From assembly GCA_002778195.1 (NCBI GenBank), contig PCDI01000004.1:1186733-1250732 (forward strand): DNA of 64,000 bases, given 5' to 3'. Each line of letters begins with the position of its first letter. Within the stretch, counting starts at the first letter, position 1. This stretch comes from Raffaelea ambrosiae. Its lineage: Eukaryota > Ascomycota > Sordariomycetes > Ophiostomatales > Ophiostomataceae. A program made the translations under genes and the position numbers. Below are positions 52,896 to 64,000 of the stretch, in pieces. The notes beneath the pieces were generated by a model, which saw nothing but the letters and a program-made list of their open reading frames with translations, had not been told where the DNA came from and did not search any database.

Positions 52896-54100
52896 CTTTC
52901 TTTGCCCTCGAGGCTGTGGTGTCGTGTGTCGGCAGCAAGGAGAACCGGCTGGCAGCCGCCACTTATGTGGGTTGCGAACAAGGTCGGGATTGTTGGCTCG
53001 TGCGCGTGAGGTCGGCTACGAGACAGGTCGCGATCACGCCTCCAGCCGCTTCTCGTACGTGTTTTTTTTTTTTTTTGGAATGTTGCTGGAATCTTTTCAC
53101 GATGCTGGCCAGGCGGCTCTGCTTCCCCTTCGGCAATTTGGCGACCGTGGAAAGCTTAGCGAGAGAGAGGCTCTATTGTGGTCGAGTCTGCGCGCGCGCG
53201 AATGCAATCAAATCGGGTTTGTTCTCGGACGGGGTTTAAATCAAGAAACAAGTTAAAAATGAGAAAGACGTCATAAAATCGACGCGATATCCCGTCCAAA
53301 GCTGTTGTGGGTTGCAGGTGTCGCGGAAATGCGAGGGTGGCTGGGTAGTGCTGCTTGGCCGATGAAGACCGCGCCGTGTCGAAAAGGAGCGTGTAGGAAA
53401 AAGGAGGAGGTATGAGAAAAGAAGCAATGAAGCAGCGGCGACGGCAGCAAGTGGTGATGCACCGTCAACGATGGCCGGCTCGTTGGTTAAGGAGAGGTGA
53501 CGAAACTCTCACGTGGAGGTACAGAGAACAGAAAAAACGAGGCCCGATGGGAGAGAAGGGACAAAAGGGAAGGAAGGTGAAAGAGAAAGAGGGAAGGAGC
53601 GATGCAGGCGGGAAAAAGAGGAGAAATAATGGAAATAGGTAGCAAAGCTTGTTGGAACAAAGACGAGCTAGCTGGCGTTGGCAAGGTAGAAAGAAGCAAG
53701 ATAGAAAAGAGTTATCTCGCTTTTCGGACCCTGGGTGAAGGCGAGGATGGGCGAAGAAGAAAGAGGGAAAGGGGGGTGAGAGTGGGAAGAGGAGAGCGGA
53801 AGAGAGGAAGACAACCTGCGAGAGAGCGAGAGGAGAGGAAGATGAAGCGGCGGCGGGTAAGGGCAAAAGCAAAAAGGAAGGTTCTTTTTTCTCTCGCTCC
53901 CTGTCTGGGCTTGGGGTTGCTTTGGTTGCGGCCAGAGCAAAACTCCCCTTACCCACGACCACTTTTTTTTTATTTTGCTTTTATGTATTTTAATGAATGG
54001 GTGCATTTGCAGAATTGATCGATTTGATCGATTTCCGACTATTTTATTTTAGCGTCGTTTTGGTTGGCTTTTCTTTTTTTTAATTGTTTTATCTGTTTTA
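52896..54100 (-). promoter_or_regulatory. Upstream region of Cyc8/Ssn6, probably including a long 5' UTR
   Basis: From 53400 to 53900 the plus strand is strongly purine-rich, so the minus strand transcribed toward Cyc8/Ssn6 is CT-rich, as in long leaders of fungal regulatory genes. Several short minus-strand frames here could act as uORFs. A T run lies at 53061-53075 and T-rich text at 53965-54110. Confidence 0.4.
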
Positions 54101-57100
54101 TCTCCCTTTTATTTAGTTCCTTTTGTTCCTTCAGTTTTATTTGGTCGTTGACGCACCGCCTAGGGTGGATGGGGGTTTTGTTTTCTTGGGTGGGTGGGGT
54201 GGAGTGGATCTAACCTTGGGTCCTCAAAACAGGTACTCCCCGCCCCCCCGTCCTGGCTCCTCTTCAGGCTCCTCCCTCTGGCTCCAGAGTTGCGGGAACC
54301 ACGCTGGTTAGGCGCCTCTCCCCCTGTACGAGTACTCGTACCTGCGGGTACTTTTTTTTGTTTCTCCTTCTCTGGCAGCCTGCGCTGTGGCGGCGCGGCC
54401 GACCGAACCCTCCCCCCCCTCCTTCCACCCCATCCATTCCTGCGATACGTAGTTACATATCGCAGTTACATAGCACTTGGCAGTCCCTAGCAGGCACCCT
54501 GGCAAGACACGCTGGACAATAATCCATCATCCGCTTATTACATAGTATGTTAACGACAGCGTCTGGGCATGTGGTCTGTGCGCGTCTTAGCTGGCACCAG
54601 CGCTGATTGGGAGAGACACGGTTGTGGCTATTGTGCTTTTTTTGTGGCTCTGTGGCTCAATGACTAAGGTGGACCCTGCGGCTCTCTGTGGTTCTGTCTC
54701 TTGGTGGGTTTGTTTCGTTTTTCCTGCCCGCCCATCGCCCATCTCGGTATGCATATCCGCCCTGCAGACCCAAGTCTTGCGCCGCGTGCTCATTTCGGCT
54801 CTGGATTGGTTGTTTGCGGCATATCGTAAGATGTCGGTTGGCATACGCGCGCCGTGACGGGCGGTTGACTCGTATCTTACCTGACATACGGTGAGTCCTT
54901 TGATGCTTACTACTCACTCACGCCCCAGTAGCTACACCGTATATGCCAGCCCTTTGGCCGGCCACGCACAATACTCTTTCATCCCATGTCGCGTGGCAAT
55001 GCATCACAAGGCATCAACGTCGTCGAACAGTAGCTGGCTAGACCGCGATGCAAGGAGGGCCCATACATATTACTACTTTGCAAGATGCGAGTATCCTACT
55101 AAAATAATGGTAGCGTGGTGTCGACCACTGCTCCCGTTGCAGAAGCATAGCGGAAACAAAGATTGGCCTAGAAAGAAGCCATCTTTCTCCTGGCATGAGG
55201 GCACACGCTCGTCAAGGCCCCCGGTCTGGCCCTGATGCTCGTTTGCACCCATTTGCACAGGACGGGGAAACAGCTACAGCTTCTTGTCTTGTACCCCGAA
55301 GTACCACCGACAGGGGCTCTCGGTCGCTGAAACCTGACCTGGCCTTTCCAGCAATTTAGGGTCTTTGCCGCATTCGAGACACACGCCTCTTCTTCTGGCA
55401 GACACACCCCCTTCCCCGACTCCACCCGTCCAGAAATACACCGTACACCCCCTCCACTGACGCCTTCCCATAATACACCCCACCCCCCATCCAAAAGAGA
55501 GAAAATGGACCAGAAAACGAGGAGAGAAAGAGAGAGAGGTTACGAACGTCTTTTTTTTTCCATTCCGTCAACCACCCCTGTCCCTAGTAATCTGTCTTCC
55601 TGTCCTTGTCATCTTTCCTGACGGTCACCCTCCCTCCAGGCGGGACGCCAATGCACATTTACCATGCAGCGCCCGGTGCACAACCAAAGGTGGCCAACTG
55701 GAAACTGCGTCGCACGACTGTGGTCGTGGCCAGCCGGTGCAAGGGTGCAACCAGAAATAGGAAGGTGATGGACGGCCGTAAGATGCTACTACGAGTGCAT
55801 ACAATGTGGACTCGTACAAGGAAAAGGGGGGGTTGTCGTGCAGTTCTGACGGGCCATCGCCAGCGAGAAGAAAAGATGCATGCATGCTACATATGAACGG
55901 TATTTGAACTGGAATAAAAAAAAAGATTCCAACGTGCATCGTTGTTTAGTTCTTTCTTTTCCCCTCTCTCCCGCCAACCTCCCCTGTCCGGTTTCTGTTT
56001 GTTTCCTCGGCCGTCGGCTCTTCGTGTCCTTCCTTCGCTTGTCCCCGTCTTCGTATACTTGTCATGCAAGATAGCCTGAGATACATACGATACAATGGAT
56101 GCATGCTCGTAATTGACGGACCAACGCCCGTACGGTGAAGAGCAGCTAGAGCAGAAGAGGACACACGCAGCACAATAGCAAAACAGCCTGCCTCTTCACC
56201 TTACCTTACCGCGTACTAGACTCTTGTTGGCCCAACCGTGCGGCGAGCCATTAAGGACGGGCCTGTTGGGTTGGAAGCGAAGAGGCAGAGATTCGGGCTT
56301 GTCTTGGAAGGAGTTGGCCCTAGCCGGGCTTCCACGCACCAAGAGCGCGCCCACGCGCGCGGACGACCGCACCGCTGAATCAGGTGGTGGCGGGAGAAGC
56401 GTGGGCGGTGCACTCCGCTTTTTTTCTTTTGTTCCTTTTTAAATTCCTACGCTTTTTGGTGTGTTTTAGCATGCTTCCTTGTTGTTGCGGGCTATTTGGT
56501 GTGGGAGGCGGAATGGATGTCTGCCTGGAGCCGAGAAGGTTCGTCATCGGGGAATATGCGGGTCACCCAAGCCCTTTCCCCCTCTTCTTCTTGCCATGGC
56601 CGCCAGTGGCTCTGTCGGCCATTAGGCTCGTAAACGCGTTAGTGAGACACGCCAAATTGCATGCCGAGCCCTAACAGCTGGAGACACATGTCACGTCTGT
56701 TAGTAGATCGTACGCAAAGCTTACACATTGTACTAACAGGCACATTTGCCCTCCTCTCCAGCCAAATGCTTGTCAGGACCGATGGGCAGTCCTCCCGCTT
56801 TTGGGGGCGGTCACCAACAAACTCGGGCCAAGCGAAGTACCAAATGGGCACACCTCTATTTGGTTTTGTTTTCTTCACCCAACCCGTTTATGAGATTCTA
56901 TGGCGGAGGCTGTACGGTCCACTGGCGACCCAGACTCAATAACAGGCCGTCTTTGGATATAGCAACCATACCGGCAGGTCAATGATGTTCCGTAGCCGTT
57001 GGGAGTCGATGGACAGTACATAGTAGTTAAAAGAACGGGATATTGGCGCATACAAAATGGCACATACAGAATGGCACATACGGAAGAGCACATACATTGG

Positions 57101-60100
57101 GGCACGGGACTTGGCCCTGTGCCAAACTGCCTTACATAGTGCATAGCCCGCCCAACCGTGCTGAGGTGTGTGTGCTTGGTAGATTAGGCAGAGGTATACT
57201 AGATGAGGGAGGCTATATAGCCCATATACGTGTGCATCTACTATGTAGCATGTATCGCCCGCGTATGTGTGTGCGCTATGCATGTGACTTTGTGTGTGTG
57301 GTGGCCTCATACGGCATGCCGCTTTTGCCTCCCAATTTGGGGCTTCGGCAGCGGTTGTTATCGATCCATCCTGGATTGCCATTTGTTGTTTCCCGTCTGT
57401 GCCTACGTGCCTATTTTGTGCAAGCCTCTCTGCAACATAAAAGTACTACGTAAAAATCCAAGTTGTAAAGAGCGAGCATGGCGCTTGGAGCATCGCGCTT
57501 GGAGTATGGCGCATGGTGCCAAAATATGGCACCTGCGGACAAGAAACGTTTGATCCTTCTCCCCCAGGTGACATGTCGACTCGGTGGGCTTCTTCGCCTA
57601 TGGGTATTAAACAAATGAACTCGAATTCCCATCAGTCAGTCGTCTCTCTTCTCGGCCTGTACAAGCATAGCACGGGCACAGTTCCTACAATTCATACAAT
57701 GTGTTTTACAGTTGCCATACCCCATCCGGCAGCTCAACAGAGGTGCAAGCTCCTGCAGCCCTTACCTAGTTTCGTATGTAAGATACGTGTACTATATACA
57801 TGGCCTGCAGGCTTGTGTAAGATGCGTCTGTGTGAGAAGAAGGGGGAAGCACAACACATATCACCAAAGCGCCGTACACCGTTTCCCAAGCCAACAAGCG
57901 TCACCAAGCCGTGGCACCCCCATCTCTCCTGCCTTGCCTTGCCCCAGCATAGCACTATTGCCGCATCGCACAATACATGTGTGTGCAACCAAGCATATGC
58001 CCAGTCAAGTCTCTCATCGTTCCCCTCCCCATCTGGGCGGCACACAACCGCGTATGCTGTGCACCGCGAGCTGGGTCCTCCCCCTTCCTTCCTTCTCTTT
58101 GTGTCTTTCCTGTCTTCGATGCTCGTGTTCCGTTACCGATGCATCATCTGCTCGCCTCTTGTGGTATTTCTCTCATTCTCCTCTCCCCTTACCCCTGTGC
58201 AACCGTAAGATATCATGGTGCATGTAAAGGAATGTAGGAGGAGTGCCTGTGTCGTACAAACTCGCCGGAGTTGCATCCTTCTTCGGTCGTGTGCAGTCGG
58301 TGTGTGTTCTCTCTCACCATCTTTCTCTGCCAAGTATGCATCTCCAGCGCTGCTGTGTGAGGACAGGGCAGGTTTCGCCAGACGAGGAAGCGATCTGAAA
58401 CAAAACAGGAAAGATCGGTTCCCCATTGCACAGCAGAGCATGATGGCAGGAAAGGGGAAGAAAAAAAGAAAATTAAGCTACATAGTGTAGTGAAAACTCG
58501 AAATCAAGGAACTTAAAATCTGTTTACGAGACACTCACAAAATTTGGTTACGTTCTCTTCTTGTCGCTTTCGTTTGTGGCTCCTGTCTTGATTCTTACCT
58601 GTTATCTTGCCTTGGTTTTGGTTGGAATGGCTCCAAGTATCAGCGCTATTGACCGTTGTTGTAGCCTACAAGCGTTGTGCTGGCTCTCCGCCAGAGGAAC
58701 CCCGGAAATGCCAAGAATACTCCTTTAGGAGGACTTTTGCTTTTTTGTCTGTCCTGTGCGGACTGTGGGCGCCAGTGGGACGGACACCCAAAGGACGCCA
58801 CGGGGTGGGTGTCCCTTTGTCAGCACAAGAAATGTGTGGTGCTTTTTTTTTGTTCCCTCCTCTTGCCTAACTAGCGGCTTGGGTTAGGGCAGGAAGACAA
58901 GAAACAGGCGTCCATCGAACAAGGGAAGGACGGGGACGCTATTTGCCACGGTAATCGCTGACGAACAGCCCCGAATCACAGATTGAGGGATGGAAGGGGG
59001 CAAAAGGGGGGGCGAACCGAGAATGGGTCAGTTGAAATGGGTCGAATCGGGCGGCGGAAATCGATCAAATCAATCAAATCGGTCAATTACTTTTTGTTTT
59101 TCTTATTTTCCCACGGTAAGATCGGCTGTCCAAAACAGGCTAGTGGGGCTCTGGTTTTTGTATGTGAGACGGAGGCGAGGGAAAAAAAGGTAGGTGCACG
59201 CCAGATAAACAACTCTGAGCATTAATACCCGCCTATGCCTGACTGGGAAAGCTCTTGCTTTCCCTTCCAGAATCCACCGTCACTAAGCCGTTTACAGCTT
59301 GACCCACGTGCCATCCGTCAAAAAAAAAAGTGAGTCGTTTCTTGACCCAGAAGCACGTATCGTATTGTGTGCTTTGTTGTTTTTTGGGTGATGGTTGCTT
59401 TTTTTTTTGCTGCATTTATTTTAATTTACGAGCTGTCCAGTGCGCAACCCGCGAAAGGGGGGCCTTTGTTTTTTTTTTTGTTTTTTTTTTTGGTGTGGTT
59501 TTCTTTTTGTTTTTTCGCTGCCAGCCGCCAAGGTGCAGTTCGGCATGTAATAGTATGAGTAGTCGAGCGCATGATCTGTGACAAAGTGACTCGTAGACAA
59601 CAATACTAGCCAACAAACCGGACCCATTCTCGTATCCTCTCATACGAACACACACGCAAACACGTACGCATCCCCCGGGACCACTGATGCACACCTCCGT
59701 ATAACTCTATAATGGGAAGGCTCCATTGTGCGTGTGTGTCTGCGTGCGCGCTGGATCCCAAGGGGTTGGGGGAAGGGGGGTCTCTTTTCCCGTGCATTCA
59801 GCTTGCGCAAGGGATAGGGAAGAACATGCATAGTAACTGCATGCTGCAGCCCGAAGGCACGAAGGGCATTGCAGGGAAAAGAAAAGTACAAGGACGGAAA
59901 AAGCAAATAAAGAAGATAAAAGGGATACAGCTGGGGCGGTTACATGGTGACTAACTACTATGTATGTAGAGAGGCGCTGCAAGTGTACTCGTATGGGATT
60001 TCTCGGGGTGTCGGGCTGGGCTGGGCAGTCGAGTTCGATGGGCTTGGCATCCCTTTTGCATTCCGTCTGGGAACGACCGGCCGAAAAAAAAGCGTGGCCC

Positions 60101-63100
60101 CTGCCGCTCCAGCCAACACTACATAACTAGTTAGTACTCATAGTTACTGTGTACAAATATGTCACGCATTGCTATGACAGTTGGTGAAATACCGCGTAAC
60201 TAGTTATAGGGTGCCGGCATCGAACCCAAGAGATGATCGGCGGTGTGCTGCGCTGGTGCCGCAGCATGATGAAAAAGTCGGTTGAAGACTGTGGACGGAT
60301 GGGCAGATGACGGACGATGGGCGCCGATCCGACTCGCAGCAGAAATCGCCTCTTCGAGACGAAGGAAAGAACGGGTGTGCGCGCCTGCTGGTGTGTGTGG
60401 CGGGCGATCGTCGGTTTCATGGCGGCCTCTCTGGTGATCGGGGCGTATCGACGATGCGCCCATCATCCTGCACTCCGGTTAAATATCTTGCAAAACACGA
60501 AAGAACACACCAAAGAAGCTTCTTCTTTTGGGCGACTTTTCTGGGCCAAGTGTTCTTCTCAGTACCGTGGCTAGGGCGCCTTGTCCACACCAGTAAGTCT
60601 AGGCCCTCCCTGGAATCGAGGCTAATAATACAACACAATCAAATACAATCGGCTTTGTTCGACACTTTTTCTGGCATACAGTGCAATGGCAGCGACAGCC
60701 CGCATGTTGGCCGCTCGTGCATAGCACATACTATGTAGTAACCACTACTGCCGCGTCTTTGCTGCCCCCCCCCCCCGGAAGGGCCGCCCGAACAAACAGG
60801 TTTCGCCTCTCGTCCGTGCCTAGTTATGTTGCCCCCCCCCCCCCCTTTAAGACTCAGGAGCTGGTATGGGGGACGCACATACTACGTAAGATGCCTATTC
60901 CGGGCGTTTCTAATCTTCCGCAGCACAGGGGAACAAGCCACGCGCCGGTGGAGCGAACAGTCACAATCGCCCCCCTGCCAGGCCCAACTGGCCGCAGGGC
61001 CACAAACCCTGCGGCCTGGCCAAATCGCAATATGCATGCGGATGGCCACGATTTCGCTTACCGAAAAGTGGTGGTTGGGGGATACTGGCTTGGGGGGCAG
61101 GGGCTCCCATGCATTGGCCAGATGCACGCAGTCAGCTGTTGTCGCTGTGGCACACCTTGATCCTCTCAAGCTTGAGTATGGTAACTAGTGCTCTGAGTAG
61201 CTCTCTCAGTAGCCTGGCCGCGGAGTTTATGCCGCACGTCCGTCCACCAGAGCCACTAGAGCCCGCTAGACCTCTTGAAGTGTGGTGCTGCTGTGGTGGA
61301 AAGCGATCAAAAGACACACGAAAAGCCCAGACTGGGGCAGTGTTGGAGAGACACTGATTCTGAGAGGTGCTGCATTAGTTCTGCGCGCCCAGGTAAGATA
61401 GTTACTATTATGTGCTTGGTTATGGAATAGCGCCCAGGCCTGTTCGTTGGTGAAAAGGTGGGTGTGCCAACCGCCCCAAAAATATTGGGCAAATTGGCCA
61501 TGTCAAGAATTTCGAGCATATTCAGCATGGGCTTTGCAGCGGCGCTCGCCCCCAATCGCTTGGCCCCTCTTCTGTTGGCGCCCTGTGGCGCCTGGCCTTC
61601 CCTGCATACACATGCGCCCGGAGGCGTGTCGTCGGAAACAATGAGCTCCTTTTTTTTTAGTGCCAACAGGCCACAGAGATCCATCACCCCGTCCCCTTTC
61701 ACGCCCAACGTATCACCTCTGGTGCGCACTGTCGGTTTGCACTATGGGATGAGATGGCAGGAGCGACCAGACACTGGCAAAGGGGTGTCTGCCCCAAGGT
61801 CGCAAGTTTCACCCCTCTGTCATTCTACAACCCTGAATGCCAACCGTATTGTATGTAAACCAAAATAATCAGCCCAGTTGTGGGAAGGATTCTTGCTGTC
61901 ATCTCGTTCTCTCCTCACCACGCTACAGGGTGTCTGCTATGTATTTGGGGGTCGTCTCACCTGCTGTGCCTCACGCCGTCATTCCTGCTACGATCATGCC
62001 ATGCCGTCCAGCAGAGAGACAAAAGGACCAGAGGGCGTAGGGTGCTGCAATCGAGTATCTTACATAGTACAAAGTAAACCATTACTGTGCAGTAAAAGCA
62101 GCAAATGCAGTGAGAGAATACGAGTATCGCTACAACTACAAAAACATCCAGCCCCCAGTCTGCTGTGGCGTCTCGCTAACGGACCGGAAACACAGCCACC
62201 CTTGCAGAAAACGGCAGGAGCGGTAGGGAAACGGCGGCCAGATGCGCTGGCTATTCTCTCCCCCCCCCCCCACACCCCTGGCGCCCACCGCCAGCAGAAG
62301 CACCAAAAGGAAGCCGGCCTGTGACCAATAGCGATCCCTACCCGAAGCCCCCGTCGTCACCCGTCATAAACGTGCACCACTCTCCACACCCACACCACCC
62401 ATCACTCCCTATGATGGTATTGTGGAGGAAGCTGCCGGGGCCCTGGGAATATGTAGGCATCATCCCTTGCAACACGGCCACCGGCCAACCCACCAACAGG
62501 CCCCAAGAAAACACCCAAGAACCAGAACCGCAGAACCACAGAACCATAGAACCACAGAACCAAAGAGCCAAAGAACCAAAGAAAAAGGGCCTATGCACAC
62601 ATGGCGCCCTGTTTCGCCTGCTGCACCCACAGAGCAAATCTGCTGAGCCAGCCTTTGCGCACATCTTGATACGAGTGGGCGTCAGATGTGACGCTTCTTA
62701 TTTTTCGTCACACATGTGTCGGCCTGTCGAATGGAGGCGAAGAAATTTCATGTAGTTAGATAGTATGCGCATGCTAACCTCTCACTACGTATGCACCTGT
62801 GTGCTGAGCTGCACATGACATACACCTGTCACCCATCACCCCCAACTATTGGCGACCTCGGTAGTTGGAGAGAAGCTAAGACACTCTTCCCTCCCACCCC
62901 CTTTTGCTTGCTGCATCTTTTGTGTGTGTTGTCTACCTATCTGGTCCGTGGCATCTGGAACCCACAGGCAGCCACAGTCGAAACCAAAAGCTAGGCTTCC
63001 CTGATAATGGAAATGATACTAGCCCTTGTTTTCGTAACCAAATAAAGTGACAAGTTACAAAATGAAGAACAGTGCAGAGCCATGCAAAAATTGGGGCCCG

Positions 63101-64000
63101 GGCAGGGTCCCCTGCTGCTGCCGCGTTTGCCCCCTTGGGGTGGCACTCTTTCCAAAGAATTAGGCAGTTGACAAAAAGCCCAAGGGTGCACGGTGATGTG
63201 CGTGTGCTTCACCGTGACCCTTGTCGCTACGAATGTGTGTGGGTTGAGGGATGGGGAGGGAACAGACAAAAAAGTGGCCTGGTTGGAGAAAGCGCACAGG
63301 CGCAACCAACCGTGACCCTGTTCCTCGTCCGTGGCTGGCCACCTCGCGTCTGGGAAAACCCAGAATGAGCCACGGCAGAGAACGGAGGAAGAAATGGGAG
63401 GGAGAGTTCGTGCGGGCGACGCGCGAGAGAGCGATCAACCCTGGACCAAGGAAAAGAGACAAGGAGGACAGCCGATGCTGCGACATGGGTGGATCATAAC
63501 AGGACCATCCTATGTCTATGTACTTTGTATATATATACGTCCTCGTACTATGGAGTGAGATACAGATTACGAGCTGTACTATGCACCGTACCGTTTTAGA
63601 GTATTGTGGGACTAGGGTCAGGGACGACAGAACATCCTCTCATATCCCATGCTTTGTGTCTTACAGATCTGACGCGAAATCAGGGGGGGTTGAGCCAAGG
63701 GGAGAAATGGGGCCAAACCGAACCCTGGCGTGCTGAGAGAAAGCGAAAGAGAAAAAGAAAAAAGAAAAAAAAAAAACAGAAACTCATAGCCACGAAAACG
63801 ATCCTTCCTTTCCGATGGATCTCCACTCCTAGTCTGCTCTTCCCACTCTTGCGGCAGGATCAACATCCGTTCCCTCTTTTTTCTGGCTGCTGAGGCGTCC
63901 GAGGGACGTGGGAAACGGCCCACGCACGGGTCTCTGCTCCTCCCCGTGTGTGTGTTTTGTTCCATGGAAACGGCAAACAGGGAAAAGGGAAATTGATGCA
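54101..64000. other. Gene desert of about 10 kb
   Basis: No frame in this stretch has protein-like composition, a domain, or splice continuity; the longest are Cys/Arg/Ser-rich and lie in text of mixed low complexity. Recurrent short words are the main structure: eight exact TACATAGT/ACTATGTA octamers (54539, 57017, 57133, 57240, 58479, 59957, 60730, 62061), TACGAGTA/TACTCGTA words (54327, 54333, 59986, 62119), C runs at 60766-60777, 60832-60845 and 62261-62271, and T runs near 59400-59495. No telomeric repeat is present at the right edge. Confidence 0.6.
62516..62582 (+). repeat. Short AGAACCA-type tandem repeat
   Basis: Units of about nine bases built on AGAACCACA or AAGAACCAA recur roughly seven times, with decay. 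It lies in the gene desert and has no coding sense. Confidence 0.7.

Noticed and set aside
53465..53962. Minus-strand 165-codon frame upstream of Cyc8/Ssn6
   Set aside because: It is a Ser/Leu/Pro/Phe-rich reading of CT-rich leader DNA without conserved features.
57513..58208. Plus-strand 231-codon frame in the gene desert
   Set aside because: No domain, no hydrophobic pattern and unusual Cys/His/Pro content; base composition matches the surrounding non-coding DNA.
60175..60260. tRNA-like B-box (GTTCGATGC on the minus strand)
   Set aside because: The T-arm does not pair beyond two base pairs and no D-arm or acceptor stem can be drawn.

Overview
The window looks like nuclear DNA of a filamentous ascomycete (Pezizomycotina, most likely Sordariomycetes). 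Coding DNA is GC-rich, introns are short (about 50-190 nt) with GTRNGY-like donors, genes lie on both strands without operons, and the conserved set (RPB3, RFC1, Cyc8/Ssn6, calcipressin, mitochondrial Mge1, uL16m, PheRS and DIC1) is that of a core fungal chromosome arm. No CRISPR array, rRNA, convincing tRNA or intact transposon was found.

Layout from left to right: a GH63-like glycosidase cut by the left edge (minus); a 14-TM-type MFS exporter (plus); a divergent pair of a Ptc5/PDP-type mitochondrial PP2C (minus) and a KPWE-motif protein of the PEX39 type (plus); a 2290-residue AT-hook protein in one exon (plus); calcipressin (minus); a 3.4 kb non-coding stretch ending in a broken-looking bZIP locus (minus); an MFS protein with a His-rich and an Asp-rich loop (minus); a TMEM205-like protein (plus); mitochondrial PheRS and a degenerate kinase-like protein (both minus); the mitochondrial dicarboxylate carrier with an apparent 5-nt microexon (plus); divergent RPB3 (minus) and Mge1 (plus); an unrecognised coiled-coil protein and RFC1 (both minus); uL16m (plus, divergent from RFC1); the Cyc8/Ssn6 corepressor (minus, seven exons). 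The last 11 kb, upstream of Cyc8/Ssn6, holds no gene I can support.

Five of about seventeen genes act in mitochondria (pyruvate dehydrogenase phosphatase type PP2C, PheRS, DIC1, Mge1, uL16m), but they are scattered on both strands and I see no evidence of shared control beyond the divergent promoters. The most interesting items are the 5-nt microexon in DIC1, the KPWE/PEX39 homologue, a short palindrome-like motif (TACATAGT/ACTATGTA) strongly clustered in the right-hand gene desert, a degenerate CAAATAAACCGG array in a convergent AT-rich spacer, a 12-nt minisatellite filling half of the only RPB3 intron, and the giant AT-hook protein with a conserved C-terminal domain.

All exon joins were deduced by eye from reading frame, splice consensus and family expectation. 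The second RFC1 intron and the first intron of the coiled-coil gene are the weakest.
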